Below the pieces are notes generated by a model. The model had not been told where the DNA came from and did no database searches. It saw only the letters and a list, made by a program, of their open reading frames with translations. The position numbers and the translations under genes are program-made. 64,000 nt of DNA from Trema orientale (lineage: Eukaryota; Streptophyta; Magnoliopsida; Rosales; Cannabaceae). Below, one piece after another: positions 11,801-24,400 of the stretch. Within the stretch, counting starts at the first letter, position 1. Every line of letters begins with the position of its first letter. The DNA lies in NCBI GenBank assembly GCA_002914845.1, contig JXTC01000455.1, forward strand, positions 94,690-158,689, read 5' to 3'.

Positions 11801-13075
11801 CACTTTTGGTCAACCCTTTTATAGAACTATCAAACCAAGGAGTTTGTTTCCCGAAACTTTCCTTGGGATCACAATGAACAAAATAAACACTGTTGCTCCA
11901 AAAACTCATTTCCAATTATGTAGCACATAATTATCCCACTTTATTCGTTTTGGCCCATTTTTGTCAACCTCCTCGTAGAATAGTCTAACCAAGGAGTTGT
12001 TTTCTCGAAACACACTTAGGGTCACAAGGAACCAAATAAAGAGTTTTTATTGCTACAAAGACTTAGTTCCTATTATCTAGCACACAATCATCACTCTTTG
12101 CTCGTTTTGGCCTATTTTTGTCAACTTTTTTGTAAAACAGTCTAACCAAAGAGTTTGTTTCTCGAACTTACCTCGGTTACAAGGAACCAAATAAAGACTA
12201 TTTGTTGCTCTAAAAACTCAATTCCAATTATCTAGTACATAATTATCCCACTTTGCTTGTTTTGGCCCATTTTTGGTACCCTTTTAAGAATATTCAAATC
12301 AAGGAGTTTGTTTTCTAAAACTTACCTGAGATCACAAGGAACAAAATAAAGAGTGTTTGTTACTCTACAAACTCAATTCCAATTATCTAGTACATAATTA
12401 TCCTACTTTGCTCGTTTTGGCCCATTTTTTGTCAATCCTTTTGTAGAACAGTCAAACCAAGGAGTTTGTTTCCCAAAACTTACCTGGAGTCACAAGGAAC
12501 AAAATAAAGGGTGTTGCTCTAAAAACTCAATTCCAATTATCTAACATATAGTTACCTCAATTTGCTCGTTTTGGCCCCTTTTTATTACCCTCTTCGTAGA
12601 ACAGTCAAACCAAGACGTTTCTTTCCCAAAATGTACCTAGGGTCAAAAGGAACCAAATAAAAAGTATTTGCTGCTGCAAAGACTTAGTTCCTATTATCTA
12701 CTACACAATTATCCATCTTTGCTCGTTTTGGCCCATTTTTGTCAACTTTTTTGTAGAATAGTCGAACCAAAGGGTTTGTTTCCTGTAACTTACCTTGAGT
12801 CATAAGGAACCAAATAAAGAGTGTTTGTTGCTCCAAAAATTTAATTCCAATCATCTAGCACATGGTTATCTCACTTTGCCCATTTTGGCCCATTTTTGTC
12901 AACTTTTTTGTTGAACAGTTAAAGCAAGGGGTTTGTTTCCCCAAATCTTACCTGAGGTCACAAGGAACTAAATAAAGAGTGTTTTTTGCTACTACGTGCT
13001 AGCTAATTGGAATTCAGTTTTTTGCTCCAAAAAGTTAATTCCAATTAGCTAGCACATGGTTATCCCACTTTTTTT
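8840..13075. repeat. Satellite-like tandem array, about 26 monomers of about 157 bp
   Basis: The unit reads roughly TTGCTCCAAAAACTCAATTC, AATTATCTAGCACATAGTTA, TTTGCTCGTTTTGGCCCATT, GTCAACCTTTTTGTAGAACA, GTCAAACCAAGGAGTTTGTT, CCGAAACTTACC, GGTCACAAGGAACCAAATAA. Unit starts are near 8849, 9006, 9206, 9393, 9548, 9705, 9864, 10022, 10179, 10336, 10492, 10651, 10807, 10966, 11123, 11268, 11425, 11581, 11737, 11893, 12048, 12206, 12361, 12512, 12669 and 12826, with a degraded last unit. Spacing is 145-159 bases except units 2 and 3, which carry internal duplications of about 30-45 bases. Two monomer types are seen: type A (GCTGCAAAAACTTAGTTCCT, TCCCTCTTTGC) and type B (GCTCCAAAAACTCAATTCCA, TCCCACTTTGC). 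There is no long open frame, so it is not a repeat protein gene. Confidence 0.95.
12996..13055. repeat. Perfect 19-bp inverted repeat at the array's right edge
   Basis: GTGCTAGCTAATTGGAATT (12996-13014) is the exact reverse complement of AATTCCAATTAGCTAGCAC (13037-13055), the start of the last monomer. A short piece of monomer has been inverted next to its sister, giving a hairpin with a 22-base loop where the array stops. Confidence 0.9.
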
Positions 13076-13882
13076 TAAAGTGAAGATCATGCTTTTTATT
13101 TTTTTTCTTTTGAGCATATCGTGCACTTTTTAATCGAGATCATGTGTTTTTTTTAACAAATCCTAAAAACGTGAGAAGGACATGAAGACAATGTTATTAC
13201 GTGGTAATAAGTATGTTATAGCAAATATTTTTAAAATTGAATCTTTTATAAGCCGTCTGATTAAGGGGGGGAAAAAAAAACCTACTCTCCTCCATGCAGG
13301 AGGGTTTTTGCCCCTCCAAAAATAGAATTTCCCAGAACTGTATCGTCATTTTCTCTTCAAATTCTCAATTTTCATTCTTTATCTTCATCTTCATCTTCTA
13401 TGATTATCTTCTCATTCTCTCATCATCTCCTCTCTACTCACTCTCTTACTCATCATTTCCTATTTTCATTTACTTTTCAAATAGTACATGCAAAACAAAA
13501 CATAAAACATAGTATTATATTATGTGAAATACAATCCAATCCAATCCTATCATATCCAATACTCTACAGTGCAGTGCAATGCAATACAATACAATAGTGT
13601 ACCAAAAGTTGAATTATTTGTTGATTCTGAAGAAGTTGACGAAGATGCAGGTTCCCTGTTGGTTTGATTTTTATTTTTCTCTTTGCATTTACTACTTTTA
13701 CTTAAAATTTAAATGGACTTGTTCCAATATCTAGCTAAATACAGATTTCCCCTCCCCCACAATTTACAAGAAACGACTCAAGTAATAGGATGAACAAAAT
13801 TCAACCGAAGAAAAATTGAGGCAATAGTTGGATGTGCAAGCATATATGAGGAATCAATTTAACTGATAAACTACCCTAAACC
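13076..13882. other. Gene-free spacer with low-complexity tracts
   Basis: TCTTCATCTTC-type and CAATCCAATCC/CAATACAATAC tracts (13370-13600). A similar ACAATCCAGTACAGTACAGT tract lies at 46800-46850, so this may be a remnant of a MITE family, but termini are not clear. No trace of the missing end of HDS was found here. Confidence 0.4.
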
Positions 13883-16800
13883 CTATACAGANGTAGCGTG
13901 TTCCATCGCGATTCCACGCTTCACCACGGTCTGAAACATGACATATGTAACTAAAGCTCAAGAAGTGCCTTGATGAATTATTTTGCTCCATAACAAGATA
14001 AATGAAAAGGTATTGGTTTTATTCATTGCAGGGAAAAACTAATACTGAGAGCCTAGAATATACGTTCAGATGATTCAGAACTAACTGTACATACGCTTGA
14101 GAGCCTGCCCTGGTTGGTTTTCTATTCATTTCAAGCTTGTTTAGTTGTCTGGTAGGGACTTGCAGGATGAGAAAGGAGCAAACACCAAATGTCGTGCAAC
14201 TCAAAATTTCCACTCTTCTTATGTTTAGTGTTCTTTTTTATTATTATTATTATCATTATTAACCAATTCTTTCCCAGTGACATAACCATTTTTTTTTCCT
14301 TTATTTATAATTGAATCCATATAAATGAAATAGGGAGGAACAGAGAAGATACCTTCCCAACATAAAGGTCAATCTTTCCAGGAGCACCACCAACGTAACC
14401 AAAGTCTGCATCAGCCATCTCTCCAGGTCCATTGACGATGCAACCCATGATTGCAATCTATCACATGAAATGAAAGAACGAAAATAAATTATGCGAGTTA
14501 TGTTTGTTAGAGTTGAGGAATTTTTGTCAAGAAAATTGGATTATGAAAAAAAATGACTTGTACTTACTGAGACACCAGGCAAGTGTGATGTCTTCTCCCG
14601 AATCTGTGCACTTATTTCTTGAAGGTCAAACAAAGTTCTGCCGCAGGATGGGCATGAAACGTACTCCTGCAATGACATTTAAGCAATGTTGAAATGTTTT
14701 CAACTAGCACCACTTTTTTGTTTTTTAAAATGTTTTTAGATAAGAAAAATTTCCTACCGTCTTTGTATTCCGCATTCTACAACCTTGTAGTAGGTTGAAA
14801 GATGTATTTCTAAGAAAATCAAAATCCTTATCTGGGGCTTCTAATAGGATACCGTCGCCAAGTCCATCTACTAAAAGGGCCCCAGCGTTGCTACCCGCAC
14901 CAATGACCAAGTCATCCCTGCAAGAAATTCATTTTAAGTAAAAACTTATGTTTCAATATCTGACAACCCTAGTCAAATAGGAAATGTATCTTTTAGTTAC
15001 CTGTGGATTCCATCTGGAAAATGAATGTGGTGTATTACAGGAAAGTTCAAGGCATTATCAGAAAGATACTCAAACAGCCTGGAGCAATATAAAGTAACAT
15101 AGAGTGTTAGGAGTGGGCAACACAGGCAGAGGCAGAGAAAAACTCCGTTATATAAGCAATAAAGTACATGAAATACTAATAATAATAATAAGCAATTAAC
15201 ATCCCCCACAAAGAAGAGAAGAGAACATATTGCATTATTTTTTGAAGCGCTGCCAGGGAATATGCTTCACTGGGAGCTCCAGTCCGTTAGGAGATCTTGC
15301 TTAAGATATTTCAAAACCAACTTTTCGTATGAGATGTAAAGTAATTAAGCAACATGATGCCTCTATAAGGCATTGATTCCACAATCACGTCCAGCTGTAA
15401 CCCATGAAGCTACATCACAAAGAAGTTATGCGCCCATTTTTACGGTAGCCTCTCTCTCTTTGTGGATGCAAGAAGGTCCATATCAGGACTCGTTAAGAAC
15501 CAAGCTCCTAGAGATAATTCAAATTGAATTTGTATTCGAGGAAAATAGCTACACCAAGCTGTGTTCTTATTTTTCTAATTTACGAAGTTAGCAATCACAT
15601 TACACAGTCCTACCTGGCTACCTCCATAGAAAAATGGTCAACTCACTTCGCAGGGATTTATTGTTTTGATCGGTCAATTATATGCAAACTCATACGCCAC
15701 TAACTAAATTTATTACCTCCTTGCTGCATGCACTCTGCTAATTTTATGTTCATTGAAGGGCAGATCATGAAGAATCATAGTGACATCAATGCCTTTGAGA
15801 ATCTCCAGTTCTTCATAAGGTTCATCACCACGCAGGGAGACGACCAAGCGAGTGCCTGGTATAGAATTGGTTAATATGTATTAGTAGGATATACTGGGAG
15901 TTAGCCTTACCCCAACCCATAACTATACATTTCCCATGAGTAGAACAAAGATCTCCCAGTTCCAAAGGAGAAAGAAGCAACTTATTCATAAAGAAAATTG
16001 AAAATTGTTAAAACAGGTTCTCTTTGGAAATAAAAAATTACAAGTTCCCAGAAGAGCTAAATTATCAAAAACTAATGAAAAATTAATTCCTTCCATAACT
16101 AAAGACTCAAAGTTCCGACAGAGCTGTACCTTCTGGCAAAAGCTTGTATGCACCAGTTGATAACTCCTTAAGATTTACTAGAACCAAGGCATTCGGCAAT
16201 GGCTTTGTTAGCTGCTCTGACAAGGGAGTTATAACCCCCATACTTATGTCTATCAACCTTTTGAGAGCTAGTCGCTGATCAAATAAAACAACAATGCAAG
16301 AGCACATCAAGGAATGAAGAAAAACTAATAGAGAGAGGAGAGAACACGGCTCGGTGGGGTTCTCACAGCATCATCATCATCGACAGGTGGAAGTTCTCTC
16401 AATAAGATTGAGTCTACTGTTGCCAGATCCTAAATCAATGGAATAAAACTTGTCAAATTGATACCCCACAAAATCACAATTTCAAACGATCTTCCAATGC
16501 TAAAAAGTGAAAAATGGAAAACATATAGACCTTAAATGGCATGCCAACAACAAGTTTTGCCGCTAGTGACTTGTACAGTAGCTCTGGAATCTGAAAGGAT
16601 CAGAAAAGGTTACATTTTCTGGTCTCCAAAATCAGCTTTCCCACACCCTCAAAGAGGACAAAAGAAAGAAATGAAAAGAAAGATATGATATCAAGTGCTA
16701 CCTTTAATTGATCAAGAGAAACTGACATTAGAACAGAACCATCACGATGCAGGACACCTCTATAGTCTACCTCTTCACCCTGTAAAATGAAGCATCAATT

Positions 16801-19800
16801 CTCTGTTCATAATTATAAAACTCTGAGCAGAAAAAGCCTTTGAATGATGCCAATTCTCCAGATACTAAAGGCTGACCTCCTTCTGCGTAGGCAGTTGACC
16901 GGATCGGCGTTGAAAATCAAAATAATGTCTGTGCTTCTCTTCAAATGGAGCCTGAGGCAAATTAATACCATCAAGCAAGGTGATAGCTTTTAACATTAAT
17001 TTGAAGAGTGGCATGCTAATCAAATGAGAAGATTTTATGTATCTTACCACTCCTTGCTGAAGATCAGCTGCTCTCGTGCCTAAGTTGGCTAACCTTCTGC
17101 AGGGATCTATCTCCTCCTCAGGTGGTTCAGTGAGTGAAACCCTGATAGTATCACCCAAACCATCCTGCAAAACCAATCACAAGTCCATTACGCCTATTAT
17201 ACAGTGGTCTGCACGAAATGCATCTTGGTTAATTACAAACTGTTAAGAATAAGAGAATTCACGAACTGAGTAACAAACTTCTAGCATGGCAAAATTTTCA
17301 GCTCACATTAGACCCATAATTACTAGATAATCAATTTTCAAAGCAGCTATGAAGTTATGATGGTTTTTTAGAAAGATAATGGTAGTATTATTGAAAGATA
17401 ACTGAAAGCAAACAAATAATTCATGCAATTCTGATGGCTTTAAACTTATATCATCTCAAAAATCTGTGTGGTCTACCCCTTCCCTTGAATATGAATCGGA
17501 AATGGAAAGGTACCTGAAGAAGTGTCCCAATGCCAATTGCAGATTTCATTCTCCCATCCTCACCTTCTCCAGCTTCAGTAACTCCCAAGTGTAGCGGGTA
17601 GTCCCAGCCCTGGACATACATTTCAGCCACAAGCAGACGATATGCCTGGACCATGACAACCGGGTTGCTTGCTTTCATTGAAAACACAAAATTATGGAAG
17701 TCCAGCTTCCGGCAAATCCTTGCAAACTCAAATGCAGATTCAACCTGTTGGAGGAATGCCATTTAGAGTGACACCACTGAGAATTATAGTAGAACAAGAA
17801 AGTCTTAACTCTGTTCAGCAATCACTAAAAAATTCTTCACCATTCCCCTCGGAGAATCTCCATAGTAGCTCATGATACGATCTGAAAGACTCCCATGGTT
17901 TGTCCCAATGCGCATTGCTCTACTGTACTTTTTACATTTCTCAACCAATGGAGAAAAAACCTGGTGTGAAGAGAAAATGAACAACTTTTGTTTCAGGAAG
18001 CTGAAGTACAACATAAATCTATATCGATGAATATATGATGAACTAAACAAGGTTTATGTCTGAAGAGCCCAAAATTTCAGCTAACGTGAAGACATTAGAG
18101 AAATAAATAAACGATTGACAGATAAATAAAGACATGATCTTTTAATCTCCAAAGTTCAGCAAGCCAATGACATGCATGCTTATATAAAGCTTCAATGGAT
18201 TTCTGTTTGATAAATAGTTGATTTACATAAATCAATGTGAAACTTTAGGCTCAGTACGTAGTTTTGCCTTATATTTTACCAATATCTGCTTCTTTATTTT
18301 AATAGTTTTATACTCGTTTTTTAGGTATACAATGTGTGAAATATGTGGTATATACATTTAGGTTCTCAATCCAATAAGTAATTTTTTTTTACCTATCTAT
18401 AGGTTCTTTTTTTTTGCCATTGGATCATTACCATAATTTGGGTAGTTGAAAAAAATAACAATAAAAATAAATACCTATTATTTAATGATTTTCTCACTCC
18501 ACTTTTATCATGAAAAGACGTGCGTGATGAACCTTTATTGGGGCAAACAAAACCCTATGGATAGGTAAAAAAAGAAAAAACTACCTCCTGGATTGGTGCC
18601 CATACATTTATACTGTAAATATATACTTATGGTATACATCACTTTTAGGTACAATTGACATAGAATATATATATTTCATGTATTAAATACCCATGGTATA
18701 CATTTCTCAAAAAACGTGTATGAATCTATTGAAATAAAAAACAGATTTTTATGTGCATTTCCCTAAATAAATAAGTTCAAAGCATTTAGGAGAGTAAAGG
18801 AAACAACACATCACATTGTCTAAAAATTTCCTACATTTTACATCCCCTTATTCATTCATCATTTTCCTAAGACATAGTTATCACATTATACATGTATTTC
18901 TTCTATATTTTTGTTAACAAAACAGGATGGAGTGATAATAGTGAATTATCCCAAAACAGCTTTTAAGCTTTACACATTAACAATGATCACAAAGTGAAAA
19001 TGAATGGCTTCAACCTGCTCAATGTGCTCAAGTTCTTTCTGATAGTCCTCCTCAGTGTACTCTAGCTTCTCAAACTGAGCCCGTCTGTCAGCTGCAACAA
19101 GCTACTTAGGTGAATCCAGAAGGAAGTGCCTTTGTTTACTAGCAAATAAATCAACTGAATCACAAAGCCTTTACCAAAATTTCCAGGGTTGACACGGATT
19201 TTTTCAAAGCATTCAGCAACTCTTAATGCAACTGAGGGAGCAAAATGAATATCTGCCACAAGAGGTATATTATAACTGCACATACAGATGTTAGTAACAA
19301 AATCAATCCTCATGTGATATGTAAATTTTCAATTGCCAATATTTTAATTGCCAATAAGCATACAATATATCAGACTTACTTTTTCTGCACAAGTGAATTT
19401 TTTATTTCAAAACATGCATCTGCTTCTTTCTTCCCTTGAACTGTTATTCGCACAATATCTGCTCCCTTGTCAGCTATTCTCATTACCTATGAATTTAATA
19501 GCAATTGTGATTTAAACTTCCCTGAAATGTGAGGGATAACATATTTTCCAACAGACAACTTTGAACTATTGACAAGAAGACTGAACCTCTTTCATTATTT
19601 TGAACCATGTATTTGTATCCTATTTTCCACAGCTCACAACGTTACATGATCATTACTAGATTAAAATTCAGGGATAATATAACATTGAATTATTTCATTT
19701 GCGCCATTTGAGCTCATTAGTAATGACTCTAGCAACATATGATAACGGAAAAGTATGTTACTTTCTTTAGATAGTATCCAGTATCCACAAGATACAGTCT

Positions 19801-20792
19801 CAAAGGCCATACATTCTAATCATAGCTATGATGTGATAAATTTAATGATACATACAATTGATTCATTGTCAAAGGGGAAAATGAACCAGGTCTACATTTA
19901 TAAATAGCTAATCCAGGAGAGAAGTTATAATACCTCTTCAACTGTTCCAGCAACATCCTTAGTGTCACTTGTAGTCATCGTTTGAATCCTTATGGGATGC
20001 TCACTACCGATAGCCACATTTCCCACCATCACAGTTCGTGTTTTCCTCCTCACAGTTTTGTGTAGGGATTCGCAATACTTTTGTCTAGGAACTGCAACAA
20101 ATAATTTTGCATCAGATACACAAAAAGAGCCAACCAAAACAAATATAGAGATCAAACCCGATCAACCCACGAGCAAGAGTTCTTGCTGGGGGACAAGTGG
20201 GCCTATCACCTGGTCAAATTCTAGGTGGTATATGTGTAAATCCACTTTGAGAGGGATCCTCTACACTTACAACCCTTTTTATGTATATATATAATGTTAA
20301 TCCTCGATTTATTTAAGATGTATTCTCTTGTTAAAATGTCTTGCAGTCCTCCTAAGGCACCATGAGAAGAAAAAATATTCATTTTTTCCTAGCTAAGTAT
20401 GAATTTAATCAACTTAACAATACAAGAAAATGACAAGAAAAAAGAAGGTGAAAGATATTAAAATCATAATTTCAGTTCTTCCTCTTTATTTCATTCTCTC
20501 AGCCACATAAAATGTATCAAAGACTTTAAAACACATATAACTCAACAAAGGCTAAAAGATAATACTAATCAAAGAACTTAGTACCTAACAAAGGGCTTCC
20601 TTCGGATGCGGGCTGAAGTTCAGCTATATCTGAACCCGGATTCGAATTCCGGATAACTGAGACTCTTGTTCTACATGACTTAATTCTCTTCAAATCAGAA
20701 AGCCTCACAAAATCCGAACTTTTAGCAAACCCCAAGCCAGAGTCTCTGCTTTTTAGACACGAAATTGAAGCTGGTACAGCTCCGGCAGCCAT
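13883..20792 (-). CDS. HDS: 4-hydroxy-3-methylbut-2-enyl diphosphate synthase, chloroplastic (HDS/GcpE/IspG)
   Basis: Converts MEcPP to HMBPP in the plastid MEP pathway, using electrons passed through a [4Fe-4S] cluster. Nineteen coding exons (minus): 20792-20585, 20091-19934, 19486-19380, 19275-19175, 19091-19015, 17960-17841, 17744-17514, 17164-17048, 16951-16877, 16779-16702, 16590-16531, 16429-16367, 16274-16130, 15855-15717, 15078-15001, 14917-14758, 14666-14568, 14457-14353, 13930-13883. Joined they give 722 residues in frame. Residues 1 to about 70 are a Ser/Arg-rich plastid transit peptide; then the TIM-barrel ([35 protein letters not shown]), the plant insert domain, and the cluster domain with Cys644 and Cys647 ([11 protein letters not shown]) and Cys678 with Glu685 ([10 protein letters not shown]). 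The Met at 20792 opens the transit peptide; a (GA)n-containing leader exon probably lies upstream. Plant HDS is usually about 740 residues: here the sequence leaves the family at the N at 13892 and stops four codons on, so the C-terminal about 20-25 residues are missing, probably an assembly fault. Confidence 0.97.
15079..15716 (-). other. HDS intron 14, long for this gene
   Basis: A 638-base intron. The stretch 15220-15640 is less AT-rich than its surroundings and carries an open frame on the other strand, but no homology is recognisable and no repeat boundary is visible. Confidence 0.5.
18353..18610. mobile_element. hAT-type MITE, family copy 2, with perfect 8-bp target duplication
   Basis: A 242-bp element (18361-18602) in HDS intron 5. 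It starts GGTTCTCAATCC, poly(T), ACCTATCTATAGGT and ends, in reverse, TGGGCACCAATCC, poly(T), ACCTATCCATAGGG. TACATTTA is repeated exactly on both sides (18353-18360 and 18603-18610), the 8-bp signature of hAT transposition. It has no coding capacity. The target is itself inside an AT-rich repeat rich in GGTATACAT words. Confidence 0.9.
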
Positions 20793-20804
20793 TTCCGCAA
20801 CCAC

Positions 20805-21430
20805 AAAGGCTTACCTTCAAAATCCCACAACACAGTTCAATATGATACCACTTCCAGTTACTTTGAATTGATCCCTCGTTTGTTTGCCAAGAAAATCAAG
20901 CAAATTTAACTAATAATTATGCTGAAGTTCTTTCTTCTATTCTTTATAATCAACTAATAACACCATAACAGTGATGATAATCATAAAATGACTACAAAGG
21001 TCTCCAGAATAAATAACGAAACAATCTCTTTCCTCCCCTTTTTCCTTCTCAACTTTCCCAGCAACCAAACGGCATAACAATAATATTATACTTCAAAAAA
21101 ATCATATTACGACAAGAATTACCTGAAATTATAAGTACCCACAAACGACACTCAAAACTTCCACCCCAAAAAAAAAAAAAAAAAATTCCTTTCTTTTTCT
21201 TTTTGGTTTGGAAAAATTAAACTATTTTTCAGTACAAGCTCAAAAGAAGGTTCAATCAATAGAAGCTAGAGGTTGAGGCTGAGATTTTGGTGAAAGGGTT
21301 TACCTCAAAATCAAATTCAAAAGCGACCCAGAAGCCTATGGAGGAGAGGGAAACTGGTGGTGGTGGTGTGATCCCGGACTAGAGAGAGAAAAAGAGAGAG
21401 AGAGAGAGAGAGAGAGAGTATGTGAGTGTG
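20805..21430 (-). promoter_or_regulatory. HDS 5' leader region with likely leader intron and GA/CT tract
   Basis: On the minus strand a donor-like GATTTTGAG|GTAAACC sits at 21304/21303, suggesting a non-coding leader exon (about 21304-21420) containing a pure GA/CT microsatellite (21383-21418), and a leader intron ending shortly before the start codon at 20792. The exact acceptor is not fixed. GA/CT tracts in plant leaders are common sites for BPC/GAGA-binding proteins (established knowledge); use here is inference. Confidence 0.4.
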
Positions 21431-24400
21431 TGTTTTTTATGTTTTCTCAGTTCAACAAGTGTTTTTCTTCTGTTTTGTAAGGATTTTCATTTCTCCAGAA
21501 AAAAAAAAAAAATGATAATTTTCTGTGAAATATTGCGGATTGGGTTAGAGAATTAGTGAGACTTAAAACGACAAAAACGTTTTCCTTGGTATCTTTATTA
21601 TCGCTTGGTCCGTACCATGCAACACAAAATTATAAAATTGCAACCGTTGGTAGACGTTGGCTGCTTTTGCTATTTTGTTTTTTCACTTTGGTCCTTATAT
21701 TTTTTGGAAATGTTTTTCCCTCCCCCATTATTTTGATACATTTTGACATCAGAACTTTTTTTTTTTTTTTTGAGGGGGTAATATCTTTGGATTGACCCTA
21801 TAGTTTTAGCAAAAACAAATTTATACATCATATTCCTAAGTGATAATAAGTTTTCCCTTTTGAACATATTTATGAGTATAGTTTTTTCCAAAATCAAATG
21901 TCAAAACATATTGTACTTGCAAACATAACATATTCATAACCACACACACATCTTTAGAATGATTTTGAGTTCAAATTCCTTAACTCCGGATAACAAATTT
22001 GTCAAAAGATGTTAGAAAGGTGTTAGAAAGGGTTATTAATAAATTCTATAATACAAGGGATAGGATTTAAAAATTTTATGCATTCAGATGTTTTAGTACA
22101 GTAGCTCGCAAAGATTGGATTTCATGATCAAATCATTTATTCTCTAAGAGTTTAAATTCTATTATTGAATTGTATTTAAGATGAAAATGGAATATTTGGA
22201 AAAAACAAAGTATGAAATGAAATTGGAGTTAGAACCCTTACTAATATTGTAACAAATTTTATCTTTTTTTGAGAAATTTTAGGTAATAATTTTCTCCAAA
22301 TTGTTGGTAAGAAACATGCTTGAAAAGGTAAATTTTTATTTCCCTAAAAAAAGGTAAATTTTTATCATTTACAAATATAACGGAATAAATTTGTGAATCC
22401 TAAAAAAATACATATTGATCTATAAATAAACCCAAAATGTAAAAGATAATAAAATATAACTTACCATATATATATATAACATCTTCGAGACCAGTACCAT
22501 TAGGCATTAGCATCATAACGTGGCGTTATTGTATTTCCCTCAACAACCACCCTTATTTTGGACTTTAGCTATTTTGCCAGTGTTGGTTTTGTAATTTGTA
22601 TAAATCCGAAGGTCTTAAGTGCAAAGTTCGTGTTAGTCACGTACACGAGACGAGACACCCGCAGAGCCCACACGACAGCAGCCAAAACGGGAATCTAAGG
22701 AAGTTCATTCTCCATATTCCAAAGCTTAATAAAATTTTCTGACCAATAAAAAGTTATTACGTAAATTGTGTCATACTAATAATAACATTCATTTCAAAAT
22801 AATAATAATAATAATAATAACAATAACATGAGCACAAATAGTGATAATTGCGAGAAAAAAAAAAAATCTGTTAGGTATTCTACAATTTTAATTTCAAATT
22901 TTATATTTTATAAAATAATATCTGAAATTAATAATTTGTAAAAATTGATATTCTTTTTTTAATTACTTTAATAATAAAAAAAATGATAATATCATCGAAT
23001 TTTAAAGAATGATCCGGACTAACACAATTATAATAAAGGATAGTATTATAATTTTTTTATTAAAATTAGTCAAAAAATTAGTTTAGGATATTAATTTTTA
23101 TAAATTCTTAATTTTAAGAGATTATTTTACAGAGTTTAAACCTTAGCCTAAATTAAAAACACCCAAATTTTAAGGTTTTTTTTTCTCTAACAATTAACCC
23201 TAACTATAAGAAATTAATAATGGTAATAGGTTTTCCACCCCTCTCTTTCATGGGTCATACAAAACTGTCCCTTTCAAAGAAAACAAAAAATCAATAATGT
23301 GTGCAAGTAGTCTTTTTTAAACGGCAATTTCCAGCCAAAAAAAAAAAAATGAAGAACGGCAATTAAAAAATACAAACTTTCGATAGCAGATGGCGCTTGG
23401 CGCTTATTTTGGTGAGATAATTAATCCCGATCTTTAAAAAGAAAAAAAAAAATCTTAGAGGATAAGCCCTTTTATAATTGCATTCTCATTCCCATATAGT
23501 AAACAGAAAGTAAATAGATAATTCATCAAAAGTGCATTATAAATAGTAAGAGAAGGATATTACAAAGATTACAAATTAATAAGCTTATCCATTTAAGGTA
23601 AAATATACTAATATTTACCATGAAATATCGACACTTGGAGATGCAAGAAATTATCAGTTTATTTCTCCAATTATTATATATATTTTACCTTAAGTTAAAA
23701 CTTGCATCTAATGGGTCTCAATTATAAAGTCAATATCATTCGATTTTTTTTTTTATGGAACATTCGATAATTAATTGAAGATTTTTTTTTTTGGGATTGA
23801 AAATGTCTTTGAGATTTGGCATATGCATTATAGTATTTCCTCAATAACCAGTCTTATTTATTTGTAATTTCTTATATTCGAAGGACTTAAGTGCAAATGT
23901 CACGTTACTCACGTATACGAGACGAGACACACGCAGAGACCATATACAGCATCCAAACAGGAATCTAAGCAAATACCATTCATTGCTTATATCCATCCTA
24001 ATTCTTGCATTTATGCTCTCACCTGGTCATATAATCTCTTCTGTCCCAAACATATCCTTACTAGAAATTTTCTATAAATAGTTTTTTTTTTTCCTTTTTT
24101 CTTTTTTCTTTTTTTTTTTACGTTAACTGTGTAAGCTTATTGTGTCACGATTTAAATCAATCAAGAACCAGCAGGAGCAGTGGAACTTGAACATAACATT
24201 GTTCATTCTTGGCTTATAACTATCCTCTTTTACTAGATTCAACTACAATAAAAAAAAAATGTATAGTTTAGTTTTCTTTTTTTTTAAAAAAATTTTGGAA
24301 AGTTAGTTTTGATTTCTTTACAGAAATGTCTATAGAAGAAACAAGATTTAGGATCCAATTAAGGAGCACGGGAATCATAGGACGAGGCGGCTGGCATTGA

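Noticed and set aside
8840..13075. The regular repeats might be taken for a CRISPR array or for a tandem-repeat protein gene.
   Set aside because: There are no unique spacers between short repeats; the whole 157-bp unit repeats. No frame stays open over even two units, and the context is a plant genome.
13600..13660. A short acidic peptide VPKVELFVDSEEVDEDAG with a donor-like CAG|GTT on the plus strand.
   Set aside because: Too short, no partner exon and no family recognised; the stretch before it is low-complexity CAATACAAT.
13870..13888. CCCTAAACCCTA, a telomere-like motif next to the N.
   Set aside because: Only about one and a half repeat units; this occurs by chance and does not show an interstitial telomere.
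15373..15591. A 72-codon plus-strand frame within HDS intron 14.
   Set aside because: No homology, no start or splice context, and it lies inside a well-supported intron.
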